Shown here piece after piece: positions 30,761-43,924 of a stretch of 56,450 bases of DNA. The notes under the pieces are model-generated. The model did no database searches and had not been told where the DNA came from. It saw nothing but the letters and a program-made list of their open reading frames with translations. The stretch comes from Gammaproteobacteria bacterium (lineage in GTDB: Bacteria; Pseudomonadota; Gammaproteobacteria; Steroidobacterales; GCA-2729495). A program made the position numbers and the translations under genes. Position 1 is the first letter of the stretch. The number at the start of each line of letters is the position of its first letter. Location: assembly GCA_009692345.1 (NCBI GenBank), contig SHZI01000004.1, positions 1 to 56,450 of the forward strand, in the 5' to 3' direction.

Positions 30761-33460
30761 ATGGCGGTCCGACGATCAGATCTCGAACGGGGCGACGACG
30801 AACTCAGGGAGTGGGTCGAGTCCATCGACTCCGTCCTGCGGACTGAAGGTCCCGAGCGGGCGAAGGCCCTGTTCCGCGCTGTGCGGGACTACCTCACGGA
30901 TGCCCACGTGATCGTCGAGGACGCGACGCTCAACACCCCCTACCGCAACACCATCCCCCTGGAACAGCAACCAGCCTACCCGGGTGCTATCGACGTCGAG
31001 CGGCGGATCGAGAACATCAACCGCTGGAACGCCATGGCGATGGTGCTGCGGGGTTACGACAGCGGCACCGGTGTTGGCGGGCACATCGGCACCTACGCGT
31101 CCGGGGCCACCATGCTTGAGGTGGGCCTGAACCACTTTTTCCGGAGCAAGGGGCCGGACTACGGTGGGGATCTGGTCAGCATCCAGGCGCACTGCTCACC
31201 GGGGATCTACGCCCGGGCCTTTCTCGAAGGGAGGCTCTCCGTCACGCAGCTGGAGAACTTCCGCCGGGAACTCCAGCCGGGGGGTGGCCTGTCCTCCTAC
31301 CCGCATCCCCGCAACATGCCCGACTTCTGGGTTTCGCCCTGCGCCTCCATGGGCCTGTCGACCCCCAGTTGCATCTATCAGGCCCGTTTCGCGAAGTACC
31401 TGGAAAGCCGCGGCCTGAAGCCGAAAAACGGCGGCAAGATCTGGAACTTCATCGGCGACGGTGAATCCGACGAGCCGGAAGTCCTGGGCACGATCAATAT
31501 CGCCTCCCGGGAGCAACTGGACAACCTGATTCTCGTCGCCAACTGCAACCTGCAGCGGCTGGATGGCCCGGTGCGGGGCAACGGCAAGATCATCCAGGAA
31601 CTCGAACGCAGCTTCCGGGGCGCCGGGTGGAACGTGATCAAGGTCATCTGGAGCGGCGAATGGGACTCGCTGTTCGCGATTGACCACGAAGGAGTCCTGC
31701 AGGCGCGCATGGAGCAGGCCGTGGACGGCGACTACCAGATGTACTCGGTCTCCAGTGGCCCGGAAGTCCGGGCCCACTGGAACGGCACGGACAGTCGCCT
31801 GACCGACATCATGCGGCACCTGTCTGACGAGGAGATCCGCGGCATCAAGCGCGGCGGTCACGACCAGCGCAAGATCTATGCTGCTTTTGCCCGGGCCATG
31901 GAGAGCAATGGCCGGCCGACTGCGATCCTGATCAAGACCATCAAGGGCTACGGCATGCAGGGCTACGAGGGCTCCAATGTCGTGCACCAGAAGAAGAACC
32001 TCAACGTGGAGGAGCGGCAGGAAACGGGCCGGCGGCTGGGCATCCCGCTGTCGGACGAAGCGCTGGCCCGGGCGGATTTTTACAGGCCCGCACCGGAGAG
32101 CGAGGAACTCCGGTACCTGACAGAGCGTCGCAGGGCGCTCGGCGGCAGCTGGCCCCAGCGGACTGTCAACTGCCCGCCACTCGCCGCGCCGGAGCTCACG
32201 CTCTTCCAGGAACAGCTCGCCGGTTCGGGCGACAGACCGCTCTCCACGACGATGGCCTTCGTGCGCATGCTGTCCAAGCTCATGGATCATCCGGGCGTCG
32301 GGCGGTACATCGTGCCGATCGTGCCGGATGAAGCCCGCACCTTCGGTATGGAGGCACTGTTTCGCAAGGCCGGAATTTACTCGTCGGAGGGCCAGAAGTA
32401 CCGGCCGGTGGACAGCTCGACGCTGATGCCCTACCGGGAGGCCACCGACGGCCAGATCCTGCAGGAAGGCATCTGCGAAGCGGGCGCGATGGCCTCGTTC
32501 ATGGCGGCCGGCACCGCCTACGCGGTGCACGGTGTGCCCACGATCCCCTTCTATATCTTCTATTCGATATTCGGCTTCCAGCGCGTGGGCGACATGATCT
32601 GGAGCTGCGGCGACATGCTGTGCCGGGGATTTCTGCTCGGTGGCACCTCGGGCCGCACCACGCTGAATGGCGAAGGGCTGCAGCACCAGGACGGCCACTC
32701 CCAGGTGATCGCCAGCACCGTGCCCAACCTGCTGAGCTACGACCCCGCCTTCGCCTGCGAACTGGCGGTCATCGTGCGGGAAGGCCTCCGGCGGATGTAC
32801 GAACTGCAGGAGAACCTTTTCTATTACATCACCATCCACAACGAGAACTACGCCATGCCTGCCCTGGGTGAGGCGCCGGCCGACGGCATCATTCGCGGCA
32901 TGTACCGTTTCTCAGCCAGCCCGGCGGCCAGCCAGCCGCAGCGCAAGGCGCACCTGTTTGGCAGCGGTGCGATCATGACGGAAGTGCTGCGGGCACAGAC
33001 GCTGCTGAAGGATCTGGGCGTGTCTGCCGACGTGTGGAGTGTGACGAGCTATAACGAACTCTCCCGCGAAGCCCTGCGGGTGGAGCGGGAGAATCTCCTG
33101 GCGGGAGGGTCAGCCAACGGCAGCAACCACAGCCAGCCCTGGGTCCAGAAACTGCTGGCCAGGGAGACCGGCGTCTTCATTGCCGCCAGTGACTACATGA
33201 AGGCCCTGCCCCTCAGCATCTCCCCCTGGGTACCCGGGCCGTACGTGGTGCTGGGGACGGACGGCTTTGGCCTGAGCGAGTCCCGGCCGGATCTGCGCAA
33301 CTGGTTTGAGGTGAGCGGCGAGTACGTGGCCTGGGCGGCGCTGGCGGCGCTGGGGGAACAGGGGCTGGTCACCCCGGGAGAACTGGCCGCCGCCGCCCAC
33401 TCGCTGGGCATCCGGGCGGATAAAGTGGATCCCGCCTACGGCGGACCCGCCAGCCGCTAA
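30761..33460 (+). CDS. AceE-like homodimeric 2-oxoacid dehydrogenase E1
   Basis: SPGIYARAFLEGRL, FIGDGESDEPE, NCNLQRLDGPVRGNGKIIQELE, GAGWNVIKVIW, RGGHDQRKIYAAF, TIKGYGM. Confidence 0.93.
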   Translation: MAVRRSDLERGDDELREWVESIDSVLRTEGPERAKALFRAVRDYLTDAHVIVEDATLNTPYRNTIPLEQQPAYPGAIDVERRIENINRWNAMAMVLRGYDSGTGVGGHIGTYASGATMLEVGLNHFFRSKGPDYGGDLVSIQAHCSPGIYARAFLEGRLSVTQLENFRRELQPGGGLSSYPHPRNMPDFWVSPCASMGLSTPSCIYQARFAKYLESRGLKPKNGGKIWNFIGDGESDEPEVLGTINIASREQLDNLILVANCNLQRLDGPVRGNGKIIQELERSFRGAGWNVIKVIWSGEWDSLFAIDHEGVLQARMEQAVDGDYQMYSVSSGPEVRAHWNGTDSRLTDIMRHLSDEEIRGIKRGGHDQRKIYAAFARAMESNGRPTAILIKTIKGYGMQGYEGSNVVHQKKNLNVEERQETGRRLGIPLSDEALARADFYRPAPESEELRYLTERRRALGGSWPQRTVNCPPLAAPELTLFQEQLAGSGDRPLSTTMAFVRMLSKLMDHPGVGRYIVPIVPDEARTFGMEALFRKAGIYSSEGQKYRPVDSSTLMPYREATDGQILQEGICEAGAMASFMAAGTAYAVHGVPTIPFYIFYSIFGFQRVGDMIWSCGDMLCRGFLLGGTSGRTTLNGEGLQHQDGHSQVIASTVPNLLSYDPAFACELAVIVREGLRRMYELQENLFYYITIHNENYAMPALGEAPADGIIRGMYRFSASPAASQPQRKAHLFGSGAIMTEVLRAQTLLKDLGVSADVWSVTSYNELSREALRVERENLLAGGSANGSNHSQPWVQKLLARETGVFIAASDYMKALPLSISPWVPGPYVVLGTDGFGLSESRPDLRNWFEVSGEYVAWAALAALGEQGLVTPGELAAAAHSLGIRADKVDPAYGGPASR

Positions 33461-33710
33461 ATCAGGCGACCGCGGGGACCGGGACTACGGTGGGTACTAC
33501 GCCGGTGATCTCGAGAACGAATTTCTTCTGGATGAAGGCCTGGCCACCGGGTTGAGCGCTCGAGGCTGTTAGGGTGTTCTGGACCAGAACGGCGACGTCG
33601 TTCGCGAGCGCGGCAAAAGCCGACCGGGGGCTGATCGGAGTGCTGATCAAGCTCCAGGGCTGAGGCGGGTTTACCGTGTTACCGGACGCCTCAGGTATTC
33701 TTCCCTCCCC

Positions 33711-34622
33711 ATGACCCTTGCCCCTCTGACCCTGCCCCGCCGCTCCGTCCTGTACGTCCCCGGCAGCAATGCCCGGGCTCTGGCGAAGTCGGCTTCCCTG
33801 CCCGCCGACGGCCTGATTCTCGACCTGGAGGACGCCGTCCTGCCGGCGGCAAAACTGGGCGCACGGGCCGCCGTCCTGGCCGCCGTGGCCGAACAAGCCT
33901 TCGGGCACCGGGAGGTGGTGGTGCGGATCAACGCGCTGGATACCGAATGGGGTATGGGCGACCTGCAGGCGGCGGCACTCAGCGGTGTCGACGGCATATT
34001 ACTGCCCAAGGTGGAGGGCGCGGCCACCCTCCTCAAGGCCGCCTACGTTTTGGAACAGATGGGCGCACCGGACAGCCTGCGACTGTGGAGCATGGCGGAA
34101 ACTCCCCGGGGCATCCTGAACCTGGATGCCATCGCCCGCTGCACGCCCCGCCTCAGCGTCATCGTGCTGGGCACCGCGGATCTGGGCAAGGCCCTGCGGG
34201 TTCCTGAAGTCGCGGGCCGCGCAGCCCTCGTCCCTGCCCTCGCCCACTGCGTGCTCGCGGCTCGCGCCGCAGGTCTTGATATACTGGACGGCGTTTATGC
34301 ACGCCTGACGGACTTGAGCGGCTTCGAGGCAGAGTGCCTGCAGGGCAGGCAGCTGGGGTTCGACGGCAAGACCCTGCTTCACCCCGACCAGCTTCCGCTC
34401 TGTAATGACGCCTTTGGAGTCTCGGCCACCGAGGCGGCCGGTGCAGCGGAGCTCATTGCAGCCTGGGAAGCCGCCGCTGCCTCCGGCGCGGGTGTGGCGG
34501 TTCACGAGGGGCGGCTGGTCGAGCGGCTGCACGTCGAGGCGGCGCAGCGCCAGCTGGCGCTCTATCAGACTATCCACGACCGGACGATGCCGACGCAGGC
34601 ACCCGGAACGCGACCGGCTTAG
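33711..34622 (+). CDS. HpcH/HpaI / CitE-like CoA ester lyase
   Basis: [78 protein letters not shown]. Confidence 0.9.
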   Translation: MTLAPLTLPRRSVLYVPGSNARALAKSASLPADGLILDLEDAVLPAAKLGARAAVLAAVAEQAFGHREVVVRINALDTEWGMGDLQAAALSGVDGILLPKVEGAATLLKAAYVLEQMGAPDSLRLWSMAETPRGILNLDAIARCTPRLSVIVLGTADLGKALRVPEVAGRAALVPALAHCVLAARAAGLDILDGVYARLTDLSGFEAECLQGRQLGFDGKTLLHPDQLPLCNDAFGVSATEAAGAAELIAAWEAAAASGAGVAVHEGRLVERLHVEAAQRQLALYQTIHDRTMPTQAPGTRPA

Positions 34623-34630
34623 GTATCGGC

Positions 34631-36784
<2,154 letters not shown>

Positions 36785-36817
36785 TCTCCAGGTTTTTCCG
36801 GACAAGGGTAGTTACGC

Positions 36818-38350
36818 ATGCAGGACGTACTCCAGCAGCTGCAAGAGAAGCGCGCCGCCGCACTTCTGGGCGGTGGCCAGCAACGCATCGATGCCCAGCA
36901 CGGCAAGGGCAAGCTGACCGCCCGTGAGCGTCTTGCTATCCTCCTCGACGACGGCAGTTTCGAGGAGTGGGACATGTTCGTCGAACACCGCTGCACCGAC
37001 TTCGGCATGGAGGACCAGAAGGTCACGGGTGATGGCGTGATCACCGGCTACGGCACCATCAACGGCCGGCTGGTTTTCGTCTTCAGCCAGGACTTCACGG
37101 TGTTTGGCGGCTCGCTGTCCGAGGCCCATGCGGAGAAAATCTGCAAGGTCATGGACCAGGCCATGAAAGTCGGGGCGCCACTCATCGGCATCAACGATTC
37201 GGGCGGCGCCCGGATCCAGGAAGGCGTGGCCTCCCTGGGTGGCTACGCGGAAGTCTTCCAGCGCAATATGCTGGCCTCCGGGGTGATCCCGCAGATTTCG
37301 CTGATCATGGGTCCGTGTGCCGGCGGGGCGGTGTACTCCCCCGCCATCACGGACTTCGTCTTCATGGTGAAGGACAGCTCCTACATGTTTGTCACCGGGC
37401 CCGATGTGGTGAAGACCGTGACCCACGAGGAGGTCACCGCCGAACAGCTGGGAGGAGCCATTACCCACAGTTCCAGGTCCGGTGTCGCGGACCTCGCGCT
37501 GGAGAACGACGTGGAAGCCCTGCTGACCACGCGCCGCTTCTTCAATTTCCTGCCGTCCAACAACCGGGACAAGCCGCCTGTCTGGCCCTGCGAGGACCCG
37601 GCCACACGAGAAGAGGCCTCCCTGGATACGCTGGTCCCGGACGACCCCGCAAAACCCTACGACATCAAGGAACTCATTACGAAGATCGCCGACGAGGGCG
37701 ACTTCTTCGAGGTCCAGCCCGACTACGCGAAGAACATGGTCATCGGTTTCATCCGGCTCGAAGGGGCGCCCGTGGGCGTGGTCGCCAATCAGCCGATGGT
37801 GCTGGCCGGCTGCCTGGACATCAGTTCGTCAACCAAGGGCGCCCGCTTCGTCCGGTTCTGCGATGCCTTCAGCATCCCTATCCTGACCCTGGTCGACGTG
37901 CCCGGGTTCATGCCCGGCACCACCCAGGAGTATGGCGGCATCATCAAGCACGGGGCGAAACTGCTCTATGCCTACGCCGAAGCCACGGTGCCTAAAGTCA
38001 CCCTGATTACCCGCAAGGCCTATGGCGGCGCTTATGACGTCATGGCGTCGAAGCATCTCCGGGGTGACGTGAACATGGCCTGGCCGAGTGCCGAGATCGC
38101 CGTCATGGGACCGAAGGGGGCCGTGGAAATCATCTTCCGCAAGGCCCTCGGCGACCCCGCGGCGATCGCTGCCCGCACGGAAGAGTACCGCCGCAAGTTT
38201 GCGAACCCCTTTATTGCCGGCAGCCGTGGCTATATTGACGACGTGATCATGCCCCGGCAGACCCGGGCCCGCGTCTGCCGCTCCCTGGCCATGCTGCTCA
38301 ACAAGCAGGTCACCAATCCGTGGCGCAAGCACGGCAACATTCCACTCTAG
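36818..38350 (+). CDS. pccB: propionyl-CoA carboxylase beta subunit
   Basis: [94 protein letters not shown]. Confidence 0.96.
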   Translation: MQDVLQQLQEKRAAALLGGGQQRIDAQHGKGKLTARERLAILLDDGSFEEWDMFVEHRCTDFGMEDQKVTGDGVITGYGTINGRLVFVFSQDFTVFGGSLSEAHAEKICKVMDQAMKVGAPLIGINDSGGARIQEGVASLGGYAEVFQRNMLASGVIPQISLIMGPCAGGAVYSPAITDFVFMVKDSSYMFVTGPDVVKTVTHEEVTAEQLGGAITHSSRSGVADLALENDVEALLTTRRFFNFLPSNNRDKPPVWPCEDPATREEASLDTLVPDDPAKPYDIKELITKIADEGDFFEVQPDYAKNMVIGFIRLEGAPVGVVANQPMVLAGCLDISSSTKGARFVRFCDAFSIPILTLVDVPGFMPGTTQEYGGIIKHGAKLLYAYAEATVPKVTLITRKAYGGAYDVMASKHLRGDVNMAWPSAEIAVMGPKGAVEIIFRKALGDPAAIAARTEEYRRKFANPFIAGSRGYIDDVIMPRQTRARVCRSLAMLLNKQVTNPWRKHGNIPL

Positions 38351-38365
38351 GATCCCTATCGCCGC

Positions 38366-40351
38366 ATGTTCAAGAAGATCCTCATCGCCAACCGCGGCGA
38401 AATCGCCTGCCGGGTTATCCGCACGGCCCGACTGATGGGCATCCGTACGGTCGCCGTGTACTCCGACGCAGACCGCCATGCCCTCCATGTCCGGCTGGCC
38501 GACGAGGCTGTCCGCATTGGTCCGGCGCCCTCCGCCCAGAGCTACCTCGTCATCGACAACATCGTCGCGGCCTGCAAGGCCACGGGCGCAGATGCGGTGC
38601 ATCCAGGCTACGGGTTCCTGTCCGAGAAGACGGCCTTCGCGGCAGCGCTTGAGAAGGCCGGTGTGGCCTTCATCGGCCCTAAGGCCCACGCCATCACCGC
38701 CATGGGGGACAAGATCGAATCCAAGAAGCTGGCGATGAAGGCCGGCGTCAGCACGATCCCCGGCTACACCGACGTCATTGATGGCCCGGAGCACGCGGTG
38801 AAGGTCGCCCGGGACATTGGCTACCCCGTGATGCTGAAGGCCAGCGCGGGCGGCGGCGGCAAAGGCATGCGGGTGGTACGCAACGACGACGAATGCCGCG
38901 ACGGTTTTCAGCGGGCCACCAACGAGGCCGTGTCGGGCTTTGGCGATGGCCGGGTCTTCGCGGAGAAGTACATTGAGGAACCGCGCCACATCGAGATCCA
39001 GATTCTCGCTGATGCCCACGGCAACATCCTCTACCTGAACGAACGGGAGTGCTCGATCCAGCGGCGCCACCAGAAGGTTATCGAGGAGGCGCCCTCCGCC
39101 TTTCTGGATGCCAAGACCCGCAAGGCCATGGGCGAGCAGGCCGTGGCCCTCTCCCGCGCCGTGGACTACCAGTCGGCGGGCACCGTCGAGTTCATCGTCG
39201 ACAAGAACCGCAATTTCTACTTCCTGGAAATGAACACCCGTCTGCAGGTGGAGCACCCCGTCACTGAGCTCATCACCGGTCTGGACCTGGTCGAGCTGAT
39301 GATTCGCGTGGCGGCCGGCGAGAAGCTGCCCCTGAAGCAGAGCGACGTGAAGATCAACGGCTGGGCGCTGGAAGCCCGGGTTTACGCCGAGGATCCGTTC
39401 CGGAACTTCCTCCCGTCCATCGGACGACTGGTGCGCTGCCAGCCCCCGGCGGCGTCAGATTCGGTCCGGGTCGACACCGGCATCGAGGAAGGCAGCGAAG
39501 TCTCGATGTACTACGACCCGATGATCGCGAAACTGATTACCAGCGGGAGGACGCGGGACGAGGCCATCGACCGGATGGCGGATGCGCTGGACGCGTACCA
39601 CATCCGGGGGGTGTCCCATAACATCAGCTTCCTCAATGCACTGGTCTGCCACCCGCGCTTCCGGGAGGGCCGCATCAGCACCAACTTCATTGCAGAAGAG
39701 TATCCGGACGGCTTTCACTCTGCGGACGTGGCTCAGGCAGAGCCGCACCTGCCCATCGTGATTGCCGCGATGATCCACCGCCGGTTCATGGACCGTGCCG
39801 CCAAACTCTCAGGCCAGCTGCCAAGCCACGAACGCAAAGTGGGCAGCGCCTTCGTCGTGGTCATCGCGGAACAGCAGCATGCCGTCAGTGTCGTGCCCGT
39901 GGCCGGCGGCCACGAGGTCCGGCTCGGAGGCCGCACCCACCGGGTCAGCACGGCCTGGCAATTTGGCGATGCCCTGATCCGGGCCGACGTTGATGGCCGG
40001 AGCGTCTGCTTCCAGCTGGATCGGGTCGGGGTCCGGTACCGCCTCAGCTACCGCGGCGCGCAGCTCGATGCCCTCGTGTGCGAACCCCGGGCCGCCGAGT
40101 TAAGCCGGCTGATGCTGCCCAAGGTGCCGCCGGACCTGTCCAAGTTCCTGCTGTCGCCGATGCCAGGGCTGCTGGTCCGTCTGGCAGTGACCGTCGGCCA
40201 GGAACTGAAGGCCGGGGAAGAGATCGCGGTGGTCGAAGCGATGAAAATGGAGAACAGCCTCCGGGCCACGGACGACGTCACGGTCAAGAAGATCCTTGCC
40301 GAGCAGGGGCAGAGCCTCGTCGTGGATCAACCCATCATCGAGTTCGGCTGA
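38366..40351 (+). CDS. pccA: propionyl/acetyl-CoA carboxylase biotin-containing alpha subunit
   Basis: MFKKILIANRGEIACRVIRTARLMG; KASAGGGGKGMRVV; biotinyl motif VEAMKMENSL. Confidence 0.96.
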   Translation: MFKKILIANRGEIACRVIRTARLMGIRTVAVYSDADRHALHVRLADEAVRIGPAPSAQSYLVIDNIVAACKATGADAVHPGYGFLSEKTAFAAALEKAGVAFIGPKAHAITAMGDKIESKKLAMKAGVSTIPGYTDVIDGPEHAVKVARDIGYPVMLKASAGGGGKGMRVVRNDDECRDGFQRATNEAVSGFGDGRVFAEKYIEEPRHIEIQILADAHGNILYLNERECSIQRRHQKVIEEAPSAFLDAKTRKAMGEQAVALSRAVDYQSAGTVEFIVDKNRNFYFLEMNTRLQVEHPVTELITGLDLVELMIRVAAGEKLPLKQSDVKINGWALEARVYAEDPFRNFLPSIGRLVRCQPPAASDSVRVDTGIEEGSEVSMYYDPMIAKLITSGRTRDEAIDRMADALDAYHIRGVSHNISFLNALVCHPRFREGRISTNFIAEEYPDGFHSADVAQAEPHLPIVIAAMIHRRFMDRAAKLSGQLPSHERKVGSAFVVVIAEQQHAVSVVPVAGGHEVRLGGRTHRVSTAWQFGDALIRADVDGRSVCFQLDRVGVRYRLSYRGAQLDALVCEPRAAELSRLMLPKVPPDLSKFLLSPMPGLLVRLAVTVGQELKAGEEIAVVEAMKMENSLRATDDVTVKKILAEQGQSLVVDQPIIEFG

Positions 40352-40355
40352 GGCC

Positions 40356-41363
40356 GTGGCGGCGGAGGCGGCCAGGCAGACCCCCGAACAGCTCGCCAGC
40401 GAGGTGCGCTCCGGCGAGCGCCGCGCGCTGGGCCGGGCCATCACGCTGATCGAGTCCAGTCATCCCGACGACCGGGACCCCGCCAACCGGCTCCTTGACC
40501 TGCTCGCACCCCACGCCGGAAGCTCCGTCCGTCTGGGAATCTCCGGTGTCCCGGGGGTCGGCAAGTCCACCTTCATCGAGAGCCTGGGGAACCGGCTCAT
40601 CGACGCGGGGCACCGGGTGGCGGTCCTGGCGGTGGATCCCTCCTCCGCGCTGTCGGGTGGCTCCATTCTGGGCGACAAGACCCGCATGGAAACCCTGTCC
40701 CGACGGCTGGAGGCTTTCATCCGGCCATCGCCCGCCGGTGGCACCCTGGGTGGGGTCACGCGCCACACGCGGGAAACGCTGGTGCTGGCCGAGGCCGCCG
40801 GCTTCGACGTCGTGATCGTCGAGACCGTGGGCGTTGGCCAGTCTGAAACGGCAGTCGCTGACCTGACCGACCTGTTCCTGCTGCTGCTGTTGCCCGGTGG
40901 CGGCGACGAACTGCAGGGCATCAAGCGGGGCATCGTGGAGCTGGCGGACCTCATCGTCGTGAACAAGGCCGACGGCGACCTGAGCGCCGCCGCCGAGCGC
41001 GCCGCCGCCGATTACCGGAACGCCCTGCATTTCCTGCGCCCGCGGTCGGCCCACTGGACAGTGCCCGTCGCCACCTGTTCCGCACTCCAGGGCACCGGCA
41101 TCGACCGGATCTGGGCGCTGGTCGAGGACTATCAACGCGTCATGACCTCCAGCGGCGACCTGCAGGCCAAGCGCGCAGCCCAGGCCCGGCGGTGGCTGTG
41201 GAGTGAAACCGCAGAGCAAGTCATGGCGCGACTGCGGGAAGACCCGGCCGTGCGGGAACGCGTCCAGGCGCTGGAACAGGCGGTAAGCGCCGGGAGAGTT
41301 TCACCGCGCGTGGCGGCCCAGCAACTGGTGACCAGATTCTGGAAGGAAGGTCAGGAAAAGTGA
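40356..41363 (+). CDS. meaB: MeaB/ArgK-type G3E GTPase, mutase chaperone
   Basis: GISGVPGVGKSTFIESLGNRLIDAGHRVAVLAVDPSSALSGGSILGDKTRM; VIVETVGVGQSE; GTG start. Confidence 0.94.
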   Translation: MAAEAARQTPEQLASEVRSGERRALGRAITLIESSHPDDRDPANRLLDLLAPHAGSSVRLGISGVPGVGKSTFIESLGNRLIDAGHRVAVLAVDPSSALSGGSILGDKTRMETLSRRLEAFIRPSPAGGTLGGVTRHTRETLVLAEAAGFDVVIVETVGVGQSETAVADLTDLFLLLLLPGGGDELQGIKRGIVELADLIVVNKADGDLSAAAERAAADYRNALHFLRPRSAHWTVPVATCSALQGTGIDRIWALVEDYQRVMTSSGDLQAKRAAQARRWLWSETAEQVMARLREDPAVRERVQALEQAVSAGRVSPRVAAQQLVTRFWKEGQEK

Positions 41364-41764
41364 TCGGACGACTTAACCACGTGGCCATTGTGGTCCCGGA
41401 CCTCAAGGCTGCTGCGGCGATTTATCGGGACACGCTCGGCGCACGAGTGTCTGCCCCGATGGATCTTCCTGACCACGGCGTCACGACCGTCTTCGTGGAA
41501 CTGCCGAATACGAAGATCGAGCTGCTCTGCCCGCTGGGGGCGAACTCTCCCATCGCCAAATTTCTCCAGGCCAATCCGAGTGGCGGGATGCACCATGTCT
41601 GTTATGAGGTCGCTGACCTCAGCGCGGCACGGGACCGGCTGGTGAGAGCGGGGGCCCGCGTCCTGGGCGATGGGGAACCGAGAACCGGCGCTCATGGGAA
41701 GCCGGTGCTATTCCTCCATCCGAAGGATTTTTGCGGGACGCTGGTGGAACTGGAACAGGTCTGA
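41360..41764 (+). CDS. mce: methylmalonyl-CoA epimerase
   Basis: IGRLNHVAIVVPDLKAAAAIYRDTLGARVS; VFVELPNTKIELLCPLG; GGMHHVCYEV; HPKDFCGTLVELEQ. Confidence 0.95.
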   Translation: MIGRLNHVAIVVPDLKAAAAIYRDTLGARVSAPMDLPDHGVTTVFVELPNTKIELLCPLGANSPIAKFLQANPSGGMHHVCYEVADLSAARDRLVRAGARVLGDGEPRTGAHGKPVLFLHPKDFCGTLVELEQV

Positions 41765-41774
41765 GACAGCGGCC

Positions 41775-42533
41775 CTACTCCCCTACCGCCGCCTCCACCT
41801 CCGCCACCAGTTTCGCCATCCGCGCTTCCAGTTCCTGACGCAGGCGCCCCAGGTCGTCCGTGCCGGACCCCGGGGGAATCCGGAAAGGCTCGGCCACCGC
41901 GATAGCCACTTTCGCGAACGGCAGGGGCACGATGAAGCGGTCCCAGCTGTTCCAGCGCATGCAGGGCCTGGCCGCGTAGGCGATCAGGATGATGGGGACC
42001 TTGGTCATGCGCGCCAGCAGGATCGTGCCGGTCTTGAACTCGTGGATGGGGCCGGTCGGCCCGTCGGGCGTGATGACCAGCGAGGTTTGCTGGCCCACCA
42101 GCACGTCGTACATGTCCTTCAGCGCCTGGCCAGCCGACCGCTTCGACGAGCCCCGGAGAACGCCAGCGCCCCAGCGCCGGATGATGGCCGCCGGCACTTC
42201 ACCACTCACCGACGGGCTGGTCAGAAAGGAGATCTTCAGGCCGTTCCGGACCTGCATCAGGAGGAACCTGCCGCAGAAGATCTGCATCTGGTGCCAGTAG
42301 GACACTATCGCGGCGGCCTCACTGGCCTGGAGGCGCTCCAGATGCTCAGCGCCGCGGACCGGCAGCAGCCGGCAGGTCGCCGCCAGAAGAGCCAGGATCC
42401 CCCGGGCCAGAAAAGTGATCATGGCGTACCAGACACGCCGACCAGCAGACATCCGCCGCCGCGAGGACCCGGGAAGACCGGTCGGGCGAAAGCGCTTGGC
42501 GCGCTGGCTGGCTGCATAGGGTTGCTCGCTCAC
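41775..42533 (-). CDS. DUF374 lysophospholipid acyltransferase family protein
   Basis: IVSYWHQMQIF, TSPSVSGEVPAAIIRRWGAGVLRGSSKRSA, VITPDGPTGPIHEFKTG. Confidence 0.85.
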   Translation of the reverse strand: MSEQPYAASQRAKRFRPTGLPGSSRRRMSAGRRVWYAMITFLARGILALLAATCRLLPVRGAEHLERLQASEAAAIVSYWHQMQIFCGRFLLMQVRNGLKISFLTSPSVSGEVPAAIIRRWGAGVLRGSSKRSAGQALKDMYDVLVGQQTSLVITPDGPTGPIHEFKTGTILLARMTKVPIILIAYAARPCMRWNSWDRFIVPLPFAKVAIAVAEPFRIPPGSGTDDLGRLRQELEARMAKLVAEVEAAVGE

Positions 42534-42553
42534 GGTTGCTAGAATACCCGCCC

Positions 42554-43924
42554 ATGAAGTCCCGTGAGAATGATTCCCCGGGTTCCGTCCGGGATGGCGC
42601 CGGGGAGCCTGGCCTGCCGGACGGTCCCGCTGAATTCCACACCATTGGGCCGGATCAGCAGACGTTCGCGGCCCTGGGCCGCTGGGTGCCTGAGTACGGC
42701 GACCTGTTCTGCGTGCAGTCCAGGGATCGCCGTGATCCCAGTCTGGTCGTCAGCAGCCCCGACTACCTCAAGCACATCCTGTTGAGCAATCACGAGAACT
42801 ACGCCAAGGGCGTTGGCTTCGAGCGGGTCAAGATGCTGCTGGGGAACGGCATCATCGTGAGTGATGGCGAGGACTGGCGCCGCCAGCGGACGATGATGCA
42901 ACCGGGCTTCAGCCGGGCAAACATTGCCCGCTTGTCGCAGCCCATGCGCGGCCAGAACCAGGCACTCCGGGACCAGTGGCGCCTGCTGGCGGATACCGGC
43001 CAGACCATCGACATCACAACCGCCATGAGCCGGCTGGGGCTGGAAATCATCCTCCGCTCCATATTCAGCAGTGACCTTGACCGGATGGTTGACCAGGAGG
43101 GCGGCAATCCGTTTGCCTTTCTGGCAGAGGACACCACACGGGATATCCAGACTGCAGTGCGCTTTCGCAACCTGGCGCGACTCACCCTCTGGCTCGTGGC
43201 AGACCGGCGCGGGACCGGCGAGCGGCCGTTCGATTTCCTGTCCCTGCTCATGGATGCCAGGGACCGCAAGTCCGGTGCTGGCATGACCGACAAAGAACTG
43301 CTGGACGAGGTCAATACGCTGATCATTGCCGGGCACGAGACCTCCGCAGGCACCCTCAACTGGGTCTGGTACCTGCTGAGTCAGCACCCGGATGTCGAGG
43401 AGCGCCTCCTGACAGAACTCGCCCGGGTAACGCCGGGAGACGACTTCAGCTTTGATCAGCTGATGGATCTCAACTACACAGCCTGCGTTCTCAAGGAGAC
43501 ACTGCGCCTGTATCCCCCGGTCTGGCTGTTCTCTCGCCGTGCCAGGCAAGAGGATCACCTGGGGGAGTTTCGGGTGCCGGCCGGCGCCCATATCTTCATC
43601 GCGCCCTACTTCCTCCATCGGCGCCCGGCACTGTGGCCGGATCCGGAACGCTTTGACCCCGACCGCTTCGATGAGTCCCGGTCACCTCCGGTCGACCGGT
43701 TCGCCTTCATACCGTTTTCGGCCGGGGCACGCCGTTGCATTGGTGACTACTTCTCCTTCGTCGAGATGCAGATGCATCTGGCCCTGCTCGCGCCGCGCTT
43801 CGAACTCAGCCTGGAGGTACAATCTTCCCTGGGGCCCAGCGAGCCCATTACCCTTGATCCGGCAGTGAACCTGCGCACGCTCCACAGCATCCACCTCAAG
43901 GTCCGGCATCGAAATGCCCCCTGA
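42554..43924 (+). CDS. cytochrome P450
   Basis: TLIIAGHETSAGTLNWVWYLL; ETLRLYPPVW; heme loop FIPFSAGARRCIGDYFS. Confidence 0.95.
   Translation: MKSRENDSPGSVRDGAGEPGLPDGPAEFHTIGPDQQTFAALGRWVPEYGDLFCVQSRDRRDPSLVVSSPDYLKHILLSNHENYAKGVGFERVKMLLGNGIIVSDGEDWRRQRTMMQPGFSRANIARLSQPMRGQNQALRDQWRLLADTGQTIDITTAMSRLGLEIILRSIFSSDLDRMVDQEGGNPFAFLAEDTTRDIQTAVRFRNLARLTLWLVADRRGTGERPFDFLSLLMDARDRKSGAGMTDKELLDEVNTLIIAGHETSAGTLNWVWYLLSQHPDVEERLLTELARVTPGDDFSFDQLMDLNYTACVLKETLRLYPPVWLFSRRARQEDHLGEFRVPAGAHIFIAPYFLHRRPALWPDPERFDPDRFDESRSPPVDRFAFIPFSAGARRCIGDYFSFVEMQMHLALLAPRFELSLEVQSSLGPSEPITLDPAVNLRTLHSIHLKVRHRNAP

Noticed and set aside
31196-32839. 547-aa minus-strand ORF
   Set aside because: Antisense to the AceE-like gene; no motifs
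30761-33460. AceE-like protein as an inactive paralogue
   Set aside because: Despite divergence at some positions, the ThDP motif GDGESDEPE, inner-loop Glu/His (GYEGSNVVHQ) and other core motifs are retained, so an active enzyme is more likely
33462-33908. Minus-strand 148-aa ORF between the AceE-like gene and the CitE-like gene
   Set aside because: Most of it is antisense to the CitE-like gene. The last about 60 codons (ISTPISPRSAFAALANDVAVLVQNTLTASSAQPGGQAFIQKKFVLEITGVVP) could be a small protein with a TTG start, but there is no supporting motif or clear RBS, so it was not called
37829-39256. 475-aa minus-strand ORF
   Set aside because: Antisense to pccB/pccA; no motifs
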